From assembly GCA_937928425.1 (NCBI GenBank), contig CALFVL010000102.1:1-33595 (forward strand): DNA of 33,595 nt, read 5' to 3'. Source of the stretch: an uncultured Verrucomicrobiales bacterium. Lineage in GTDB: Bacteria; Verrucomicrobiota; Verrucomicrobiia; Verrucomicrobiales; Akkermansiaceae. The translations under genes and the position numbers were made by a program. Under the pieces are notes generated by a model. It was not told the origin of the DNA and ran no database searches. It worked only from the letters and a program-made list of their open reading frames with translations. Below, one piece after another: positions 1-8,334 of this stretch. Position 1 is the first letter of the stretch; the number at the start of each line of letters is the position of its first letter.

Positions 1-339
1 GTCAGCAAGGTCTACGAATTCCAGCGCCACGACTGAGGTGGCATTGAGATCCACCTTCGGGGCGCAGCCATGGTCTAGAGCTTCCTTCCAACGCAGCGTG
101 CAGAGGCACCAGTGGTCACCTGCTTTTAGGCCGGGAAAAGAGAACTCAGGGCGCGGGGTGCTGAGGTCATTTCCTTGCTTCTGGCTGAAGGCCAAAAACT
201 CCTCTGTCATGACCGCGCAGACGCAGTGCAGGCCACGATCACCAGCCCCCGTGCGGCAGCAGCCATCACGGAAAAACCCCGTCATGGGTGAGGTGGAGCA
301 GGTGACGAGCTCCTCGCCGAGGACGTTAAGATGAGACAT
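1..339 (-). CDS. DUF2237 family protein (3' end cut by window edge)
   Basis: The reading frame is open from an ATG at 339-337 to the window edge (113 codons), so the last residues are missing. The protein begins MSHLNVLGEELVTCS and contains TGFFRDGCC, GLHCVCAVMTEEFLAFS, GNDLSTPRPEFSFPGLK and GDHWCLCTLRWKEAL. I recognise this conserved block series as the DUF2237 family, small cytosolic proteins of unknown function of about 115-125 residues, so only a few residues should be lost. Several conserved Cys residues (GCC, CVC, CLC) could bind metal or act in redox chemistry; this is inference. It starts 9 bp after the methyltransferase stop on the same strand, so it is probably co-transcribed with the restriction locus, although the family usually occurs without one. 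No Shine-Dalgarno sequence is visible. Confidence 0.85.
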   Translation of the reverse strand, partial: MSHLNVLGEELVTCSTSPMTGFFRDGCCRTGAGDRGLHCVCAVMTEEFLAFSQKQGNDLSTPRPEFSFPGLKAGDHWCLCTLRWKEALDHGCAPKVDLNATSVVALEFVDLAD

Positions 340-348
340 GGTTTTAAA

Positions 349-2691
349 TTATGGTGTGGAGATAGGGATGATGGTCATGGTGTCATTCCCGAAGATGTCC
401 ACGACTTTTACGGCGATTTTATATGAGCCAGCTTTGTCGTAGAGGTGAGGGGAAGAAGTGAGATCGAGCGAGCGGTCCTTACGGGTGCGGAAGGACTGCC
501 ACTCATTCTCGAAGATGTAGTCACCAGTCCATTTCTCCTCGTAGGTGATTAGCTCATCCTCGGCCGGCATGAGGTCAGGTTCATCGCCGGTGTCAGTCGC
601 GAGGCCGATGGGCTCTCGCACGATTTCTTTTTTAGATTCGTAGTCGTAGTCGATGGCCCAGTAGTCGATCCAATCGGACCAATGTTTCGTCAGGACTTCA
701 CGGGAGTGGGTGCCTTCTTTCGTTTTAGTCAGCTTGATGAGTTGCCCCTGTTCGCAGACCACTTGGGAGCCCGCCCCGCGCTTTTTATCGAGCTGGGCGA
801 TGGCGTTTTTAATCGCTCCTTGGGAGTAGTAAACGGAGAAGTCGGTCAGCTCGATCGCGATTTGATTCGGGTCTTTCCGGTCGTAGCGGGGGGTGGCCTC
901 GATGAAGGAGACATCGTGGAAGATCACTTGGTCCCGCTCGATGGCGCGTTTGTCGAAGACTTCTTTAGGAATGTATTTCGGCTGGAGGTCGATGCCTTTT
1001 CCCTTCGCCTCGTCGAGGATGTTAGGAAAGAGGCCCATCTCGAACTCGAAGGCGAGGAGATCACAGCGGGTGAGGCGGCGCTTACGGCACTCCATGAGGA
1101 CTTCTTCTACAAAGAGGCGGTTCACCGGGAGATTGATGGGCCCTACGGAGACGGCGCGGCCTGCTTTTTTTCCTTGGAAGAATTCATCGTCCGCTTTGTG
1201 AGCATAAGGCTCCGCTTTGTAGGCCTTCAGGATGAGGGCGATGAACTCGCGGGTGCGCTGGGCCAGTTTTTCTTGGCGGTCCTTGCCACGGAGGTTCCCA
1301 GGGACCGCGACGTAGTGCCGGCGCTCGTACCGGCCCAGATTCAGAATCTCAAAAGCGCGCCAATCTTTGTCGTCTTTACGGAGGTCGCGCTGCACTTGGA
1401 TCATGCGCTTGCGGGTGGTGTGGATGCCGAATTTCCCGAGGTCGGTGGCGATCCACTTACGACCGAGTTTTTCGGCCACGGCGGCGGTGGTGCCGGAGCC
1501 GCAAAAGAAGTCTGCGACGAGGTCGCCGGGGTTGGAGGAGGCTTTGATGATGCGCTCGAGGAGGGCTTCGGGTTTTTGGGTATTGTAGCCTTGATACTCA
1601 TTTGCCATGGAATTAATCACGTCGACATCGTTCCAAAAATCCGAAATGTAGACTCCTTTTGCTTCAGAGAGGTAGTATTTTAATTCTGGAATCCCTTTCG
1701 AATTCCATACGACCAGATGTTGGTCATCAAGTTTATCTAAGATAGCTGGTTTTTTTAGCCAATGCATACCGTTTTTTCCACGGGTGTTTGGATCAATACC
1801 TTTCCACATTTCTCCTGTTTCACCCGCCGAACGGCCACTTGCCATTAAGGGCACCACTCGATATTGGCCATTTTCATCCTTCCTTGAATAGTGTTTCTTT
1901 GAAGACTCTGAATATTCCCCAAACTGAGGATTGAAGGTGTGATCTCCTGTTTTTGAGAAGAAGAGAATAAAATCCTGACTGTTGCGCCACTGAGTTTTGA
2001 CACCAGCTGCTAATGCCGAGCGTTTCCACGAAATCACATTTTCGAATTCTGGAAAAATATCGCTCATTATTACCCTGAGATTACCGACGAGTCTCCAGTC
2101 GCAGTGGACATAAATACTCCCATCATCGGCCAGTAGATCTCTCATGAGAATGAGCCTTTCATAAATCATGGCGAGGAAGGAATCCGCTCCCTTTCCCCAT
2201 GTGTCGCGGTAGGCGATTTGTTCGAGGATGTTGGCTTCTTTATGGAAGGTTTCGCCACCGATTTCGATGTCCATGGAGAAGTCGGCGCCGACGTCGAAGG
2301 GGGGGTCGATGTAGATGAGCTTGAGGCCGCCGGCTTGCTCGATCTGTTGGCGGAGGGGGCCGTTTTTGAGGGAGGAGAGGATGAGCTTATTATCACCCCA
2401 GATGAGTTTGTTAGTCCAGCCGGAGAGTTGGCGGCCTCGGGAGTCGAAGTCGAAGCCGAGGTCGGCTTTGTCCGTCTTTTCGGAGCGTGGTTCGTCAATG
2501 ACCTCGATGGTTTGGAAGGGGAGGACGGTGTTGGTGACGTGGTTGGTTTTGCCATTCCAGATCAGCTCGACTTGGCGCTTGTCCTCGAAGAGGAGGAAGC
2601 GGTATTTGTCTGGGAGCGGTTTGCGCTCTTGGAGGAGCTGGATGGCGTCGCGCAGCTCGGCGTCGCTGAGGTCTTCGATGGGATGAGGCAT
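349..2691 (-). CDS. Type III-like DNA adenine methyltransferase (Mod subunit)
   Basis: A site-specific DNA methyltransferase of 780 residues that would methylate adenine in the host's recognition sites and protect them from the partner nuclease (4608-7310). The catalytic DPPF motif (residues 129-132, context [11 protein letters not shown]) comes before the SAM-binding motif FFCGSGTT (395-402, context [16 protein letters not shown]). This is the beta-class order of the N6_N4_Mtase family used by Type III Mod proteins. The region between them (about 200-365) is the expected target-recognition domain. It is coded by unusually AT-rich DNA (about 1600-2160) compared with its flanks, suggesting domain exchange. 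The C-terminus (about 740-780, [21 protein letters not shown]) resembles a PKD/Ig-like strand pattern. The ATG at 2691 fits the family N-terminus. A 282-bp gap with repeated motifs lies upstream, so the gene may have its own promoter. Confidence 0.93.
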   Translation of the reverse strand: MPHPIEDLSDAELRDAIQLLQERKPLPDKYRFLLFEDKRQVELIWNGKTNHVTNTVLPFQTIEVIDEPRSEKTDKADLGFDFDSRGRQLSGWTNKLIWGDNKLILSSLKNGPLRQQIEQAGGLKLIYIDPPFDVGADFSMDIEIGGETFHKEANILEQIAYRDTWGKGADSFLAMIYERLILMRDLLADDGSIYVHCDWRLVGNLRVIMSDIFPEFENVISWKRSALAAGVKTQWRNSQDFILFFSKTGDHTFNPQFGEYSESSKKHYSRKDENGQYRVVPLMASGRSAGETGEMWKGIDPNTRGKNGMHWLKKPAILDKLDDQHLVVWNSKGIPELKYYLSEAKGVYISDFWNDVDVINSMANEYQGYNTQKPEALLERIIKASSNPGDLVADFFCGSGTTAAVAEKLGRKWIATDLGKFGIHTTRKRMIQVQRDLRKDDKDWRAFEILNLGRYERRHYVAVPGNLRGKDRQEKLAQRTREFIALILKAYKAEPYAHKADDEFFQGKKAGRAVSVGPINLPVNRLFVEEVLMECRKRRLTRCDLLAFEFEMGLFPNILDEAKGKGIDLQPKYIPKEVFDKRAIERDQVIFHDVSFIEATPRYDRKDPNQIAIELTDFSVYYSQGAIKNAIAQLDKKRGAGSQVVCEQGQLIKLTKTKEGTHSREVLTKHWSDWIDYWAIDYDYESKKEIVREPIGLATDTGDEPDLMPAEDELITYEEKWTGDYIFENEWQSFRTRKDRSLDLTSSPHLYDKAGSYKIAVKVVDIFGNDTMTIIPISTP

Positions 2692-2784
2692 GTTGCAGTG
2701 GTGACTTTTGAGTGAAATTTTCCTGTTGATGGAGTGTGGGTTGATCGTGCGATGTTTTGTGAGTGAGGTGAGTGTTGATTTGCC

Positions 2785-2918
2785 TTTATTGCGTCAGAAG
2801 TGTGTTTTTGGTTTGTTGATGAAGGTGGCTGGAGTGCGTTAAAATAGGGAGGGGAGGGTTTATTGCGTCAGTGAATTGAGTCAGTTATTGCGTCAAAATT
2901 GGACTGCTGACGCAATAA
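2785..2918. promoter_or_regulatory. Cluster of four TTATTGCGTCA motifs upstream of mod (putative operator)
   Basis: The 11-bp word TTATTGCGTCA occurs at 2786-2796, 2860-2870 and 2885-2895 on the plus strand and inverted at 2908-2918. The last two copies form a perfect inverted repeat with 11-bp arms and a 12-nt centre. The cluster lies in the only sizeable gap of the restriction locus, between the end of the ATPase gene (2974) and the start of mod (2691). It is therefore positioned to control mod transcription. The helix-turn-helix tail of the neighbouring AlbA_2 protein is a possible binder, which is inference. A hairpin at transcript level is also possible, but no T-run follows on either strand. 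Confidence 0.6.
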
Positions 2919-2973
2919 GTGTGGTGGTGGATGAGGACAGTTAAGGATGGGTGTTTTTCAATGGGAGGAAGAG

Positions 2974-4608
2974 CTATGGAGTTAAGTCTTGCTTGATTAG
3001 CTGCCACTTTTGTGCTGGGCCTTTTCCGATGAGCTGGACTTTTCCTCTTTCTTGAAGCTCTTTGAGCATGCGGAGGATTGCGCTGCGTGATTGGGCGGGG
3101 AGGACTTGCTCGAGTTCTCTGATGGGTGCGCAGTGGTCACGGCAAGAGGAGAGGTGTTGCAGGAGGAGGGCTTTATTGGTCTCATGATCCAAGCCTTTTC
3201 GGCGGGTGTGGACGCCGGGTTTACCCATTTCTTCGTAAAGAGGGCGGGAGAGGAAGTGGTGTTGACCTTTTCCACGTCCTTGGGATTCGACCGCACCCGC
3301 TTCGAGGAGTTTTGGGATGCGGGATTTCATGGCGTCTGTGAGTGCCTGTTCCCGTGCCAGTGAGTCGAGGGTGAGGAAGTCGATGGTTTGGAAGGAGGAG
3401 AGGGCGTCTTCGCCGAGGCGGTCGATGTAGCGGAGGAAGGCGGGGTTCTGGACGACCCCATTCAGGATCAGCGAAACTTCATGGCCTAAAGATGCGGAAA
3501 AATCAGGCAGGGGCTTTGTTTGGCGAACTGCTTGTTCGATCATCAGATTGACTCCTTGGCCCGAGCGCTCAATGAGGCCGCACTTGTTGAGAGCTTCGGC
3601 GAGTCTACGATTTCTGGGATTTTGTTGATCGGCGATGTTCTCCGGTGTGATGCCCATGGGGAATCCCCCGGGACTGACAATCTCAAGCCTTCTCGAATAC
3701 TGACGAAGAAAGACAGATCCACCAGCGCGATAATCTCGATGACAAATGGCATTCAGAATAGCCTCGCGAATAGAGAACTCGTCAAAGGTGGGGATTTCAT
3801 AACGAAAGAAATCATCTTGATAGCTTTGTTTATCGTTCCGAAGATTAATGGTGGCCCAGAGTTGGTCGTGGAAAAGAAGAAAAGGTTCCCGAAACTCGAT
3901 GCGTGAGGCGGCAGGTCCGGCTGTTTCATTTGAGCGATACTCGAAGATCATCTCAGCTTGGGAGAGATGCCGGTCGATGGAGCGGGGCTTGCCAAGTAGG
4001 ATAAGCGCGGCATAGGTGGGGTGGCCATCGATGAGTAGATCGGCATCGGATAGGCATTGCTGAGGGTCAGCAATGTCGAGTCTAAGGGAAGGATTTTTCT
4101 TCTGCCATCTCTCGATGAAAGCGTGCACGGCCTCTTGTTCCAAATCGGCATAGGACAGTGAGGAAAGGACTTCAGAGGTGAAATCAGGGCCTGTTTCTGA
4201 AAAAATCTGCCTGAGCTCTGCATCAGTTAAATCACAAAGATCATCACCCTCCCGTTTTAAAAAGCGTCCTTTGTGGCTCCACGCTGCTCCAGGGAGTCTG
4301 CTAGGGATATGGATGATGAGAAGCCTCTTATTCTGGTAGGAAAGTTCTTCTAGGGGAATGCGGTAACCGAGCTCACGATGGAGTCCTGCTTCAGTTCGAC
4401 CAGGCTCATCGTAAGCGTGAGTGCCGACTATTTTCCGAGGGCGAGCATCTGAGACTCCGAGGATAATCTTCCCGCCCCCTTCGTTCGCTAGAGCGACGCA
4501 ATAGTTCTTAAGTTTCTCAAAGTCATATCTATTTTTAGCCTCCTTGAACTCGATATTGAGGCCCTCAGGCTGCGCGAGATAGTTTTCGAGTTGTTTGAGA
4601 CTAGTCAT
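2974..4608 (-). CDS. AlbA_2 (Schlafen-like) DNA-binding, ATP-binding protein of the restriction locus
   Basis: A 544-residue COG2865-type protein. The N-terminal AlbA_2 domain (about 10-130) shows LNIEFKEAK (18-25) and ANEGGGKIILGVSD (41-54). A GHKL-like ATPase segment as in the RecG C-terminal/HATPase_c_4 group follows: REAILNAICHRDY (281-293), then NPRNRRLAEALNKCGLIERSGQGVNLM (330-356). The C-terminal 60-70 residues look like a winged helix, with the segment SRSAILRMLKELQERGKVQLIGKG. Such proteins are considered nucleic-acid-binding regulators or accessory factors and often sit between the two subunits of Type III-like systems. Its ATG overlaps the stop of the upstream Res gene by one base (TAATG), indicating translational coupling and shared dosage. 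The coding DNA of roughly 3480-4600 looks more AT-rich than the helix-turn-helix end, so the gene may be mosaic. Its exact role, regulator or effector, cannot be told from sequence. Confidence 0.88.
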   Translation of the reverse strand: MTSLKQLENYLAQPEGLNIEFKEAKNRYDFEKLKNYCVALANEGGGKIILGVSDARPRKIVGTHAYDEPGRTEAGLHRELGYRIPLEELSYQNKRLLIIHIPSRLPGAAWSHKGRFLKREGDDLCDLTDAELRQIFSETGPDFTSEVLSSLSYADLEQEAVHAFIERWQKKNPSLRLDIADPQQCLSDADLLIDGHPTYAALILLGKPRSIDRHLSQAEMIFEYRSNETAGPAASRIEFREPFLLFHDQLWATINLRNDKQSYQDDFFRYEIPTFDEFSIREAILNAICHRDYRAGGSVFLRQYSRRLEIVSPGGFPMGITPENIADQQNPRNRRLAEALNKCGLIERSGQGVNLMIEQAVRQTKPLPDFSASLGHEVSLILNGVVQNPAFLRYIDRLGEDALSSFQTIDFLTLDSLAREQALTDAMKSRIPKLLEAGAVESQGRGKGQHHFLSRPLYEEMGKPGVHTRRKGLDHETNKALLLQHLSSCRDHCAPIRELEQVLPAQSRSAILRMLKELQERGKVQLIGKGPAQKWQLIKQDLTP

Positions 4609-7310
4609 TAGGACTGGAACTTGGTGAAGGATTGAGAGAGGCCGGTGAGGGTCTTAGGGCGGGTGTCTTCCTTTTCGAAGGAGGCCTGATCGACGTAGAT
4701 CAATTGATAATTGTGGTCAGAGTCTGCGGCGCTGGCATCGCGGCACCACTGGGCGAGGCGTTCCATTTTACCTTCGAGGGCGCGTTCTTCTCCGCCCTTG
4801 GTCTCGATGATGTAGAGGGTGCCATCGCTGTGGCGGGCGAAGAAATCGGGGATGTAGTTAGAGAGTTCACCATCCGGTTTGACGTAGTCGAGCGAGAATC
4901 CGCAGGCGAGAAAGTTCTTGGCGAAGGTGGTGACGTCGGGGCAGTCATCGAGCCACTGGGCGAAGGTGAGCTCGAAGCCAGAGTCTCCGACGATTTTATT
5001 AAAGAGGGACTTCTTGGGAAGGTGGAAGTCGCTGCGGGTGGAGAGAAAGGGGCGGGTCTCGCGGAGCTTAAGATGGGACTCGATGCGGGAGCTTCCGGAT
5101 TTTTGAATGGTGAGTGAATTGAGCGCGGATTTGAAGCTATCGAAGATGAGTTTGGAAGCTTGAGGGGTGGCGAGGTTACGCAGGGTGTTGGGTGCTTCGA
5201 GGTCGACGGGCTCTTCAAAAAGGTGATCACGCATGAAGTCGCGGATGGCGGGGTAGAGGTGCTCATAGCCACCCACGAGGCGGAGTTCTTTAAGGAGTGT
5301 CCGGGCAAAGTAGGCGACGACGGAGCGGTAGTCGGCGGGGCCAGAACCGTCTAGGACGGTGGTGTGGTCGTGTTCGCCATCGAGGAGGGTTTTGAAGATG
5401 ATTTCCCGTGAATCGGAGAGGTCGAAGGTTTCGAGAGGAAGTTTTTTGTGCTGAATCGTTGCTGGATCGAGGTCGGCGAGGTTTTTAAAATCACGGTGGT
5501 AGCGGCGGGTAAGGCGGGGGATCTGGATGTCGAGCTGGTCGAGGTCCTTCTCTTCGTTCTCTTCGTCAATTTCGATGAGAGTTTTGTCCTTTACCCCTGA
5601 GCTGGGGCCCATGGATTTATATTCGAACTCGACGCCTTCGCGCTGGATGTCTTCGACAAATTCCATGAAGGCAGGGGTGCCGAGAACAGAGACTTTTTCG
5701 GGGGTCTCTGAGCCAAAATACATGCGGCGGAGCCCACGGCCCAGAGTCTGTTCAGGAAGGATATTTGATTTCGAGGAGTAGGCGCGTAGACCGACGATGG
5801 TGGTGACGTTTTTGACATCCCAGCCTTCTTTAAGCATGAGGACGGAGACGATGGCTTTGTAGGGGGACTTCCAAGAGTCGATGTCGTTTGAGGCAGCGCG
5901 AAGGGCTTGGAGTTCTTCGAGTTTTGCTTTTGATTGGGCCTCTGAAATGTCGCCTTTGGTGTTGGTGTGGATGACTAGGACGGCTCCATCGAGTTCTGGG
6001 CAGATTTTTTCGAGGTGTGAGCCGACGTCGTCACAGTTCTTGGTGTCATCCACCATGACGAAGAGGACGGCTTTTTTTCCAAGCGCTTTGTGCTCATCGT
6101 AGGAGGAGCGCCATTCTTCGACGCCGAGGTGGAGGTAGTCGTCGTATTTTTCGTGAAAGAGGGCAGATTTTTTTTCTTCGAGCTGGGCACGTGAGGCGGC
6201 GTCTGGGAGGACGGGGTGTTTGACGACATTCTGATGGATGGCCTCGACGAGGGGGTAGTCGGAAACGGTTTGGACGAAAATCGAGCCGTTGTTGTGTTTT
6301 GGGGTGGCGGTGACGTCGAGCTGGAGGGCGAGGGAGCCTTCTTTTTGGAGGAGGCGGTGGTGGATGTCTTGGATGGATTTAAACCAAGCGAGTTTTGAGT
6401 CGTGGATGTGGTGAGCTTCGTCGTTAAGGATGATGAGTTCGTCAATCTCGCGGAGGATTTCGCCGAGGTCGGTCTTGTTGTCGTTTGTTTTACCAGAGGG
6501 TTTGGGGCCGAAGGGGTGGAGGAAGTAATCGAGGGTGTTTTCGTCATCGAGTGAGGGCTCGATGTCCTCATTCCAATAGACGCGGTGGATATTAGTGAGG
6601 AAAAAGTTGCCGGTGGGTTGGGTGATGCGGACGTCGTCCTGAATGTGGAGGGTGAGTTGGAAGTCATCGTGCCAGTCTTGACCTTCGTATCCGGAGGGCG
6701 GGAGGATGGGGTCTTGGAAAAAGATTCGTAGGGAGTCGAAGTCAGCTCGGAGGCGGTCGAGGACGATGATGTTAGGAGCGATGAGGAGGAAGTTGCGAGC
6801 GAGTGGGGAATCTGCTTCGTAGAGTTTGTGGAAGTAGGCCCAGGCGATGAGGAGGGAGAGGACCTTTGTTTTACCGCATCCCGTGGCGAGTTTAAGAACG
6901 TAGCGGGGCCATTCTTCATCGAACATTCCGCTGGCTACGTTTCCGGTGGCGTCAAATCGCATGAGTTCGAATTTGTCACGGGCTTCTTGGACTTCGTAGA
7001 GCCAGATGGCTGTCTCGACTGCTTCTTGCTGGGCAAAGTAGTATTGAAAGGGGCTAGAGGAGCCGTCTGGCTGTTCGATGAGGTGGGTGCTGTGAAACCA
7101 GTGATGGAGAAGGGCGCGGGAGGTAGGAGATGCGCCTTGATATTTATTGTTGCGCCACTGAGAGACTTTTCGGCGAATGGAATCGACGAGAGGAGGGAGA
7201 AGTTTTTCGGCACCACCGGAATCTCGGATGGCATCGTCACCGGGGAACCATCGGTGCTCGGGATCGAGGATCTGGTGAGGGGATGGTGGGAAAAGTGAGT
7301 GCAATGCCAT
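4608..7310 (-). CDS. Type III-like restriction enzyme, DEAD/DEAH helicase-nuclease (Res subunit)
   Basis: An SF2 helicase with a nuclease end, expected to translocate on DNA using ATP and cut unmodified sites. Numbering from the ATG at 7310 (900 residues): Walker A ATGCGKT at about 142-148, Walker B DEAH at 297-300, motif VI QTLGRGLRRM in the second RecA lobe, and a C-terminal PD-(D/E)xK signature (PDFF, D822; then IIETKGG, E836 and K838). The frame stays open to a TTG at 7409, but that start would run into the divergent aquaporin gene. The segment beginning MALHSLFPPSPHQ, followed by LPPLVDSIRRKVSQW, looks like the usual family N-terminus, so I take the ATG at 7310. An AGAGGA lies 13 nt upstream of it. 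It is the first gene of the res-AlbA_2-mod set, coupled to the next gene by TAATG. No frameshift or missing catalytic residue is seen. Confidence 0.9.
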   Translation of the reverse strand: MALHSLFPPSPHQILDPEHRWFPGDDAIRDSGGAEKLLPPLVDSIRRKVSQWRNNKYQGASPTSRALLHHWFHSTHLIEQPDGSSSPFQYYFAQQEAVETAIWLYEVQEARDKFELMRFDATGNVASGMFDEEWPRYVLKLATGCGKTKVLSLLIAWAYFHKLYEADSPLARNFLLIAPNIIVLDRLRADFDSLRIFFQDPILPPSGYEGQDWHDDFQLTLHIQDDVRITQPTGNFFLTNIHRVYWNEDIEPSLDDENTLDYFLHPFGPKPSGKTNDNKTDLGEILREIDELIILNDEAHHIHDSKLAWFKSIQDIHHRLLQKEGSLALQLDVTATPKHNNGSIFVQTVSDYPLVEAIHQNVVKHPVLPDAASRAQLEEKKSALFHEKYDDYLHLGVEEWRSSYDEHKALGKKAVLFVMVDDTKNCDDVGSHLEKICPELDGAVLVIHTNTKGDISEAQSKAKLEELQALRAASNDIDSWKSPYKAIVSVLMLKEGWDVKNVTTIVGLRAYSSKSNILPEQTLGRGLRRMYFGSETPEKVSVLGTPAFMEFVEDIQREGVEFEYKSMGPSSGVKDKTLIEIDEENEEKDLDQLDIQIPRLTRRYHRDFKNLADLDPATIQHKKLPLETFDLSDSREIIFKTLLDGEHDHTTVLDGSGPADYRSVVAYFARTLLKELRLVGGYEHLYPAIRDFMRDHLFEEPVDLEAPNTLRNLATPQASKLIFDSFKSALNSLTIQKSGSSRIESHLKLRETRPFLSTRSDFHLPKKSLFNKIVGDSGFELTFAQWLDDCPDVTTFAKNFLACGFSLDYVKPDGELSNYIPDFFARHSDGTLYIIETKGGEERALEGKMERLAQWCRDASAADSDHNYQLIYVDQASFEKEDTRPKTLTGLSQSFTKFQS

Positions 7311-7388
7311 TGACGAGATTGTGTCCTCTGAGCAAGAGAAGTGAAGGTTGAAGTCGGTAGACTTTGTGGGTGAGATTTCATTGGCAAG

Positions 7389-8210
7389 ATGGATCAGTCG
7401 GGGCTTCAATGTGGCGTGAAGTTGCCGAGCTGGGTGATGGGAGAATTTCTGGGGACCTTTTTATTGGTCTTGATCGGCTGTGGGAGTGTGTGTGTTGCCG
7501 TAGTGACTGAGGTGGACTTAACCCTAGTGGAAATTGCGGGGATCTGGGGGAGCGGGATCGCCTTGGCGATTTATGGGACGAGGGCGATGAGTGGAGCGCA
7601 CTTGAACCCAGCAGTCACGCTCGCTTTGGCCGTATTTCATGATTTTAAGAAGGAGCGGGTGCTCGGGTATTTTGCAAGTCAGGTGATGGGAGCCTTCTGT
7701 GCTGCGATGGTGTTGCATGGTGTTTTTGGAGGAGTGATTCAGGAGTTCGAAAAGGAGCAGGGAATTCAGCGGGGGGAGTCAGGGAGCGAGGCCTCGGCAA
7801 TGGTTTATGGCGAATATTTCCCGAATCCCGAGGGGAACCCACTCGATGAAGCTGAAAAAGAATCCATGCATCTGTGGCAGGCTTTTCTGGTAGAAGCTGG
7901 AGGGACAGCTGTCTTGGTGTGCGTCATTTTTGCGTTGATCCGCTGCAAGAGACGCTGGTTGAACTATGCCTTGAGCCCTCTCTTGATCGGTGGAACAGTC
8001 ATGTTGCTCATCATCTTACTCGCCCCCATGACTCAGGGAGGATTTAATCCGGCGCGGGATTTTGCTCCGCGAGTTTTTTCAGCGTGGGCCGGTTGGGGAG
8101 AAGTGCCATTTACTACGAATGGGCAAGGTTGGTGGCTGGTCTACATTCTGGGACCTTTTGCGGGAGCTCTCGTCGGGGCCTTGGGGATGAAGTTTTGGAA
8201 AGCCCCTTAG
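7389..8210 (+). CDS. Aquaporin / glycerol facilitator (MIP family)
   Basis: A 273-residue inner-membrane channel with six hydrophobic spans and two NPA half-helices: GAHLNPAVT (N73-A75) and GGFNPARDFAPR (N220-A222). The Asp right after the second NPAR (D224) is the usual mark of glycerol-conducting aquaglyceroporins as opposed to strict water channels, so glycerol or a small polyol is a likely cargo. The loop after the third span (about 115-158) is long and acidic (GESGSEASAMVYGEYFPNPEGNPLDEAEKE). The gene is divergent from the restriction operon with only 78 bp between starts, so promoters must be compact. The ATG at 7389 is taken because the first span begins about 15 residues later. No glpK or glpD is next to it, so the link to glycerol metabolism rests on the protein alone. 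Confidence 0.92.
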   Translation: MDQSGLQCGVKLPSWVMGEFLGTFLLVLIGCGSVCVAVVTEVDLTLVEIAGIWGSGIALAIYGTRAMSGAHLNPAVTLALAVFHDFKKERVLGYFASQVMGAFCAAMVLHGVFGGVIQEFEKEQGIQRGESGSEASAMVYGEYFPNPEGNPLDEAEKESMHLWQAFLVEAGGTAVLVCVIFALIRCKRRWLNYALSPLLIGGTVMLLIILLAPMTQGGFNPARDFAPRVFSAWAGWGEVPFTTNGQGWWLVYILGPFAGALVGALGMKFWKAP

Positions 8211-8334
8211 AATATCCGCCGCTATTTCGGGAAAAAAGGCATGGGCAATTGAGCTGTCTGAAGAAAGGGCTTAACGAGAAGTCGTGGCTGGATCTCTCTG
8301 TCTTTTTACTTCAGACTCCGCCTAGATTATTTTT

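Noticed and set aside
682-1683. 333-codon open frame on the plus strand inside mod
   Set aside because: It is antisense to a clearly coding methyltransferase, is built from the mirrored G+C-rich codon pattern and shows no family motif.
2218-2715. 165-codon acidic open frame on the plus strand over the mod start
   Set aside because: Mirror frame of mod; low-complexity Glu/Asp/Val composition and no recognisable domain.
7311-7409. N-terminal extension of Res to a TTG at 7409
   Set aside because: It would overlap the divergent aquaporin start, needs a TTG, and family similarity begins at the ATG at 7310.
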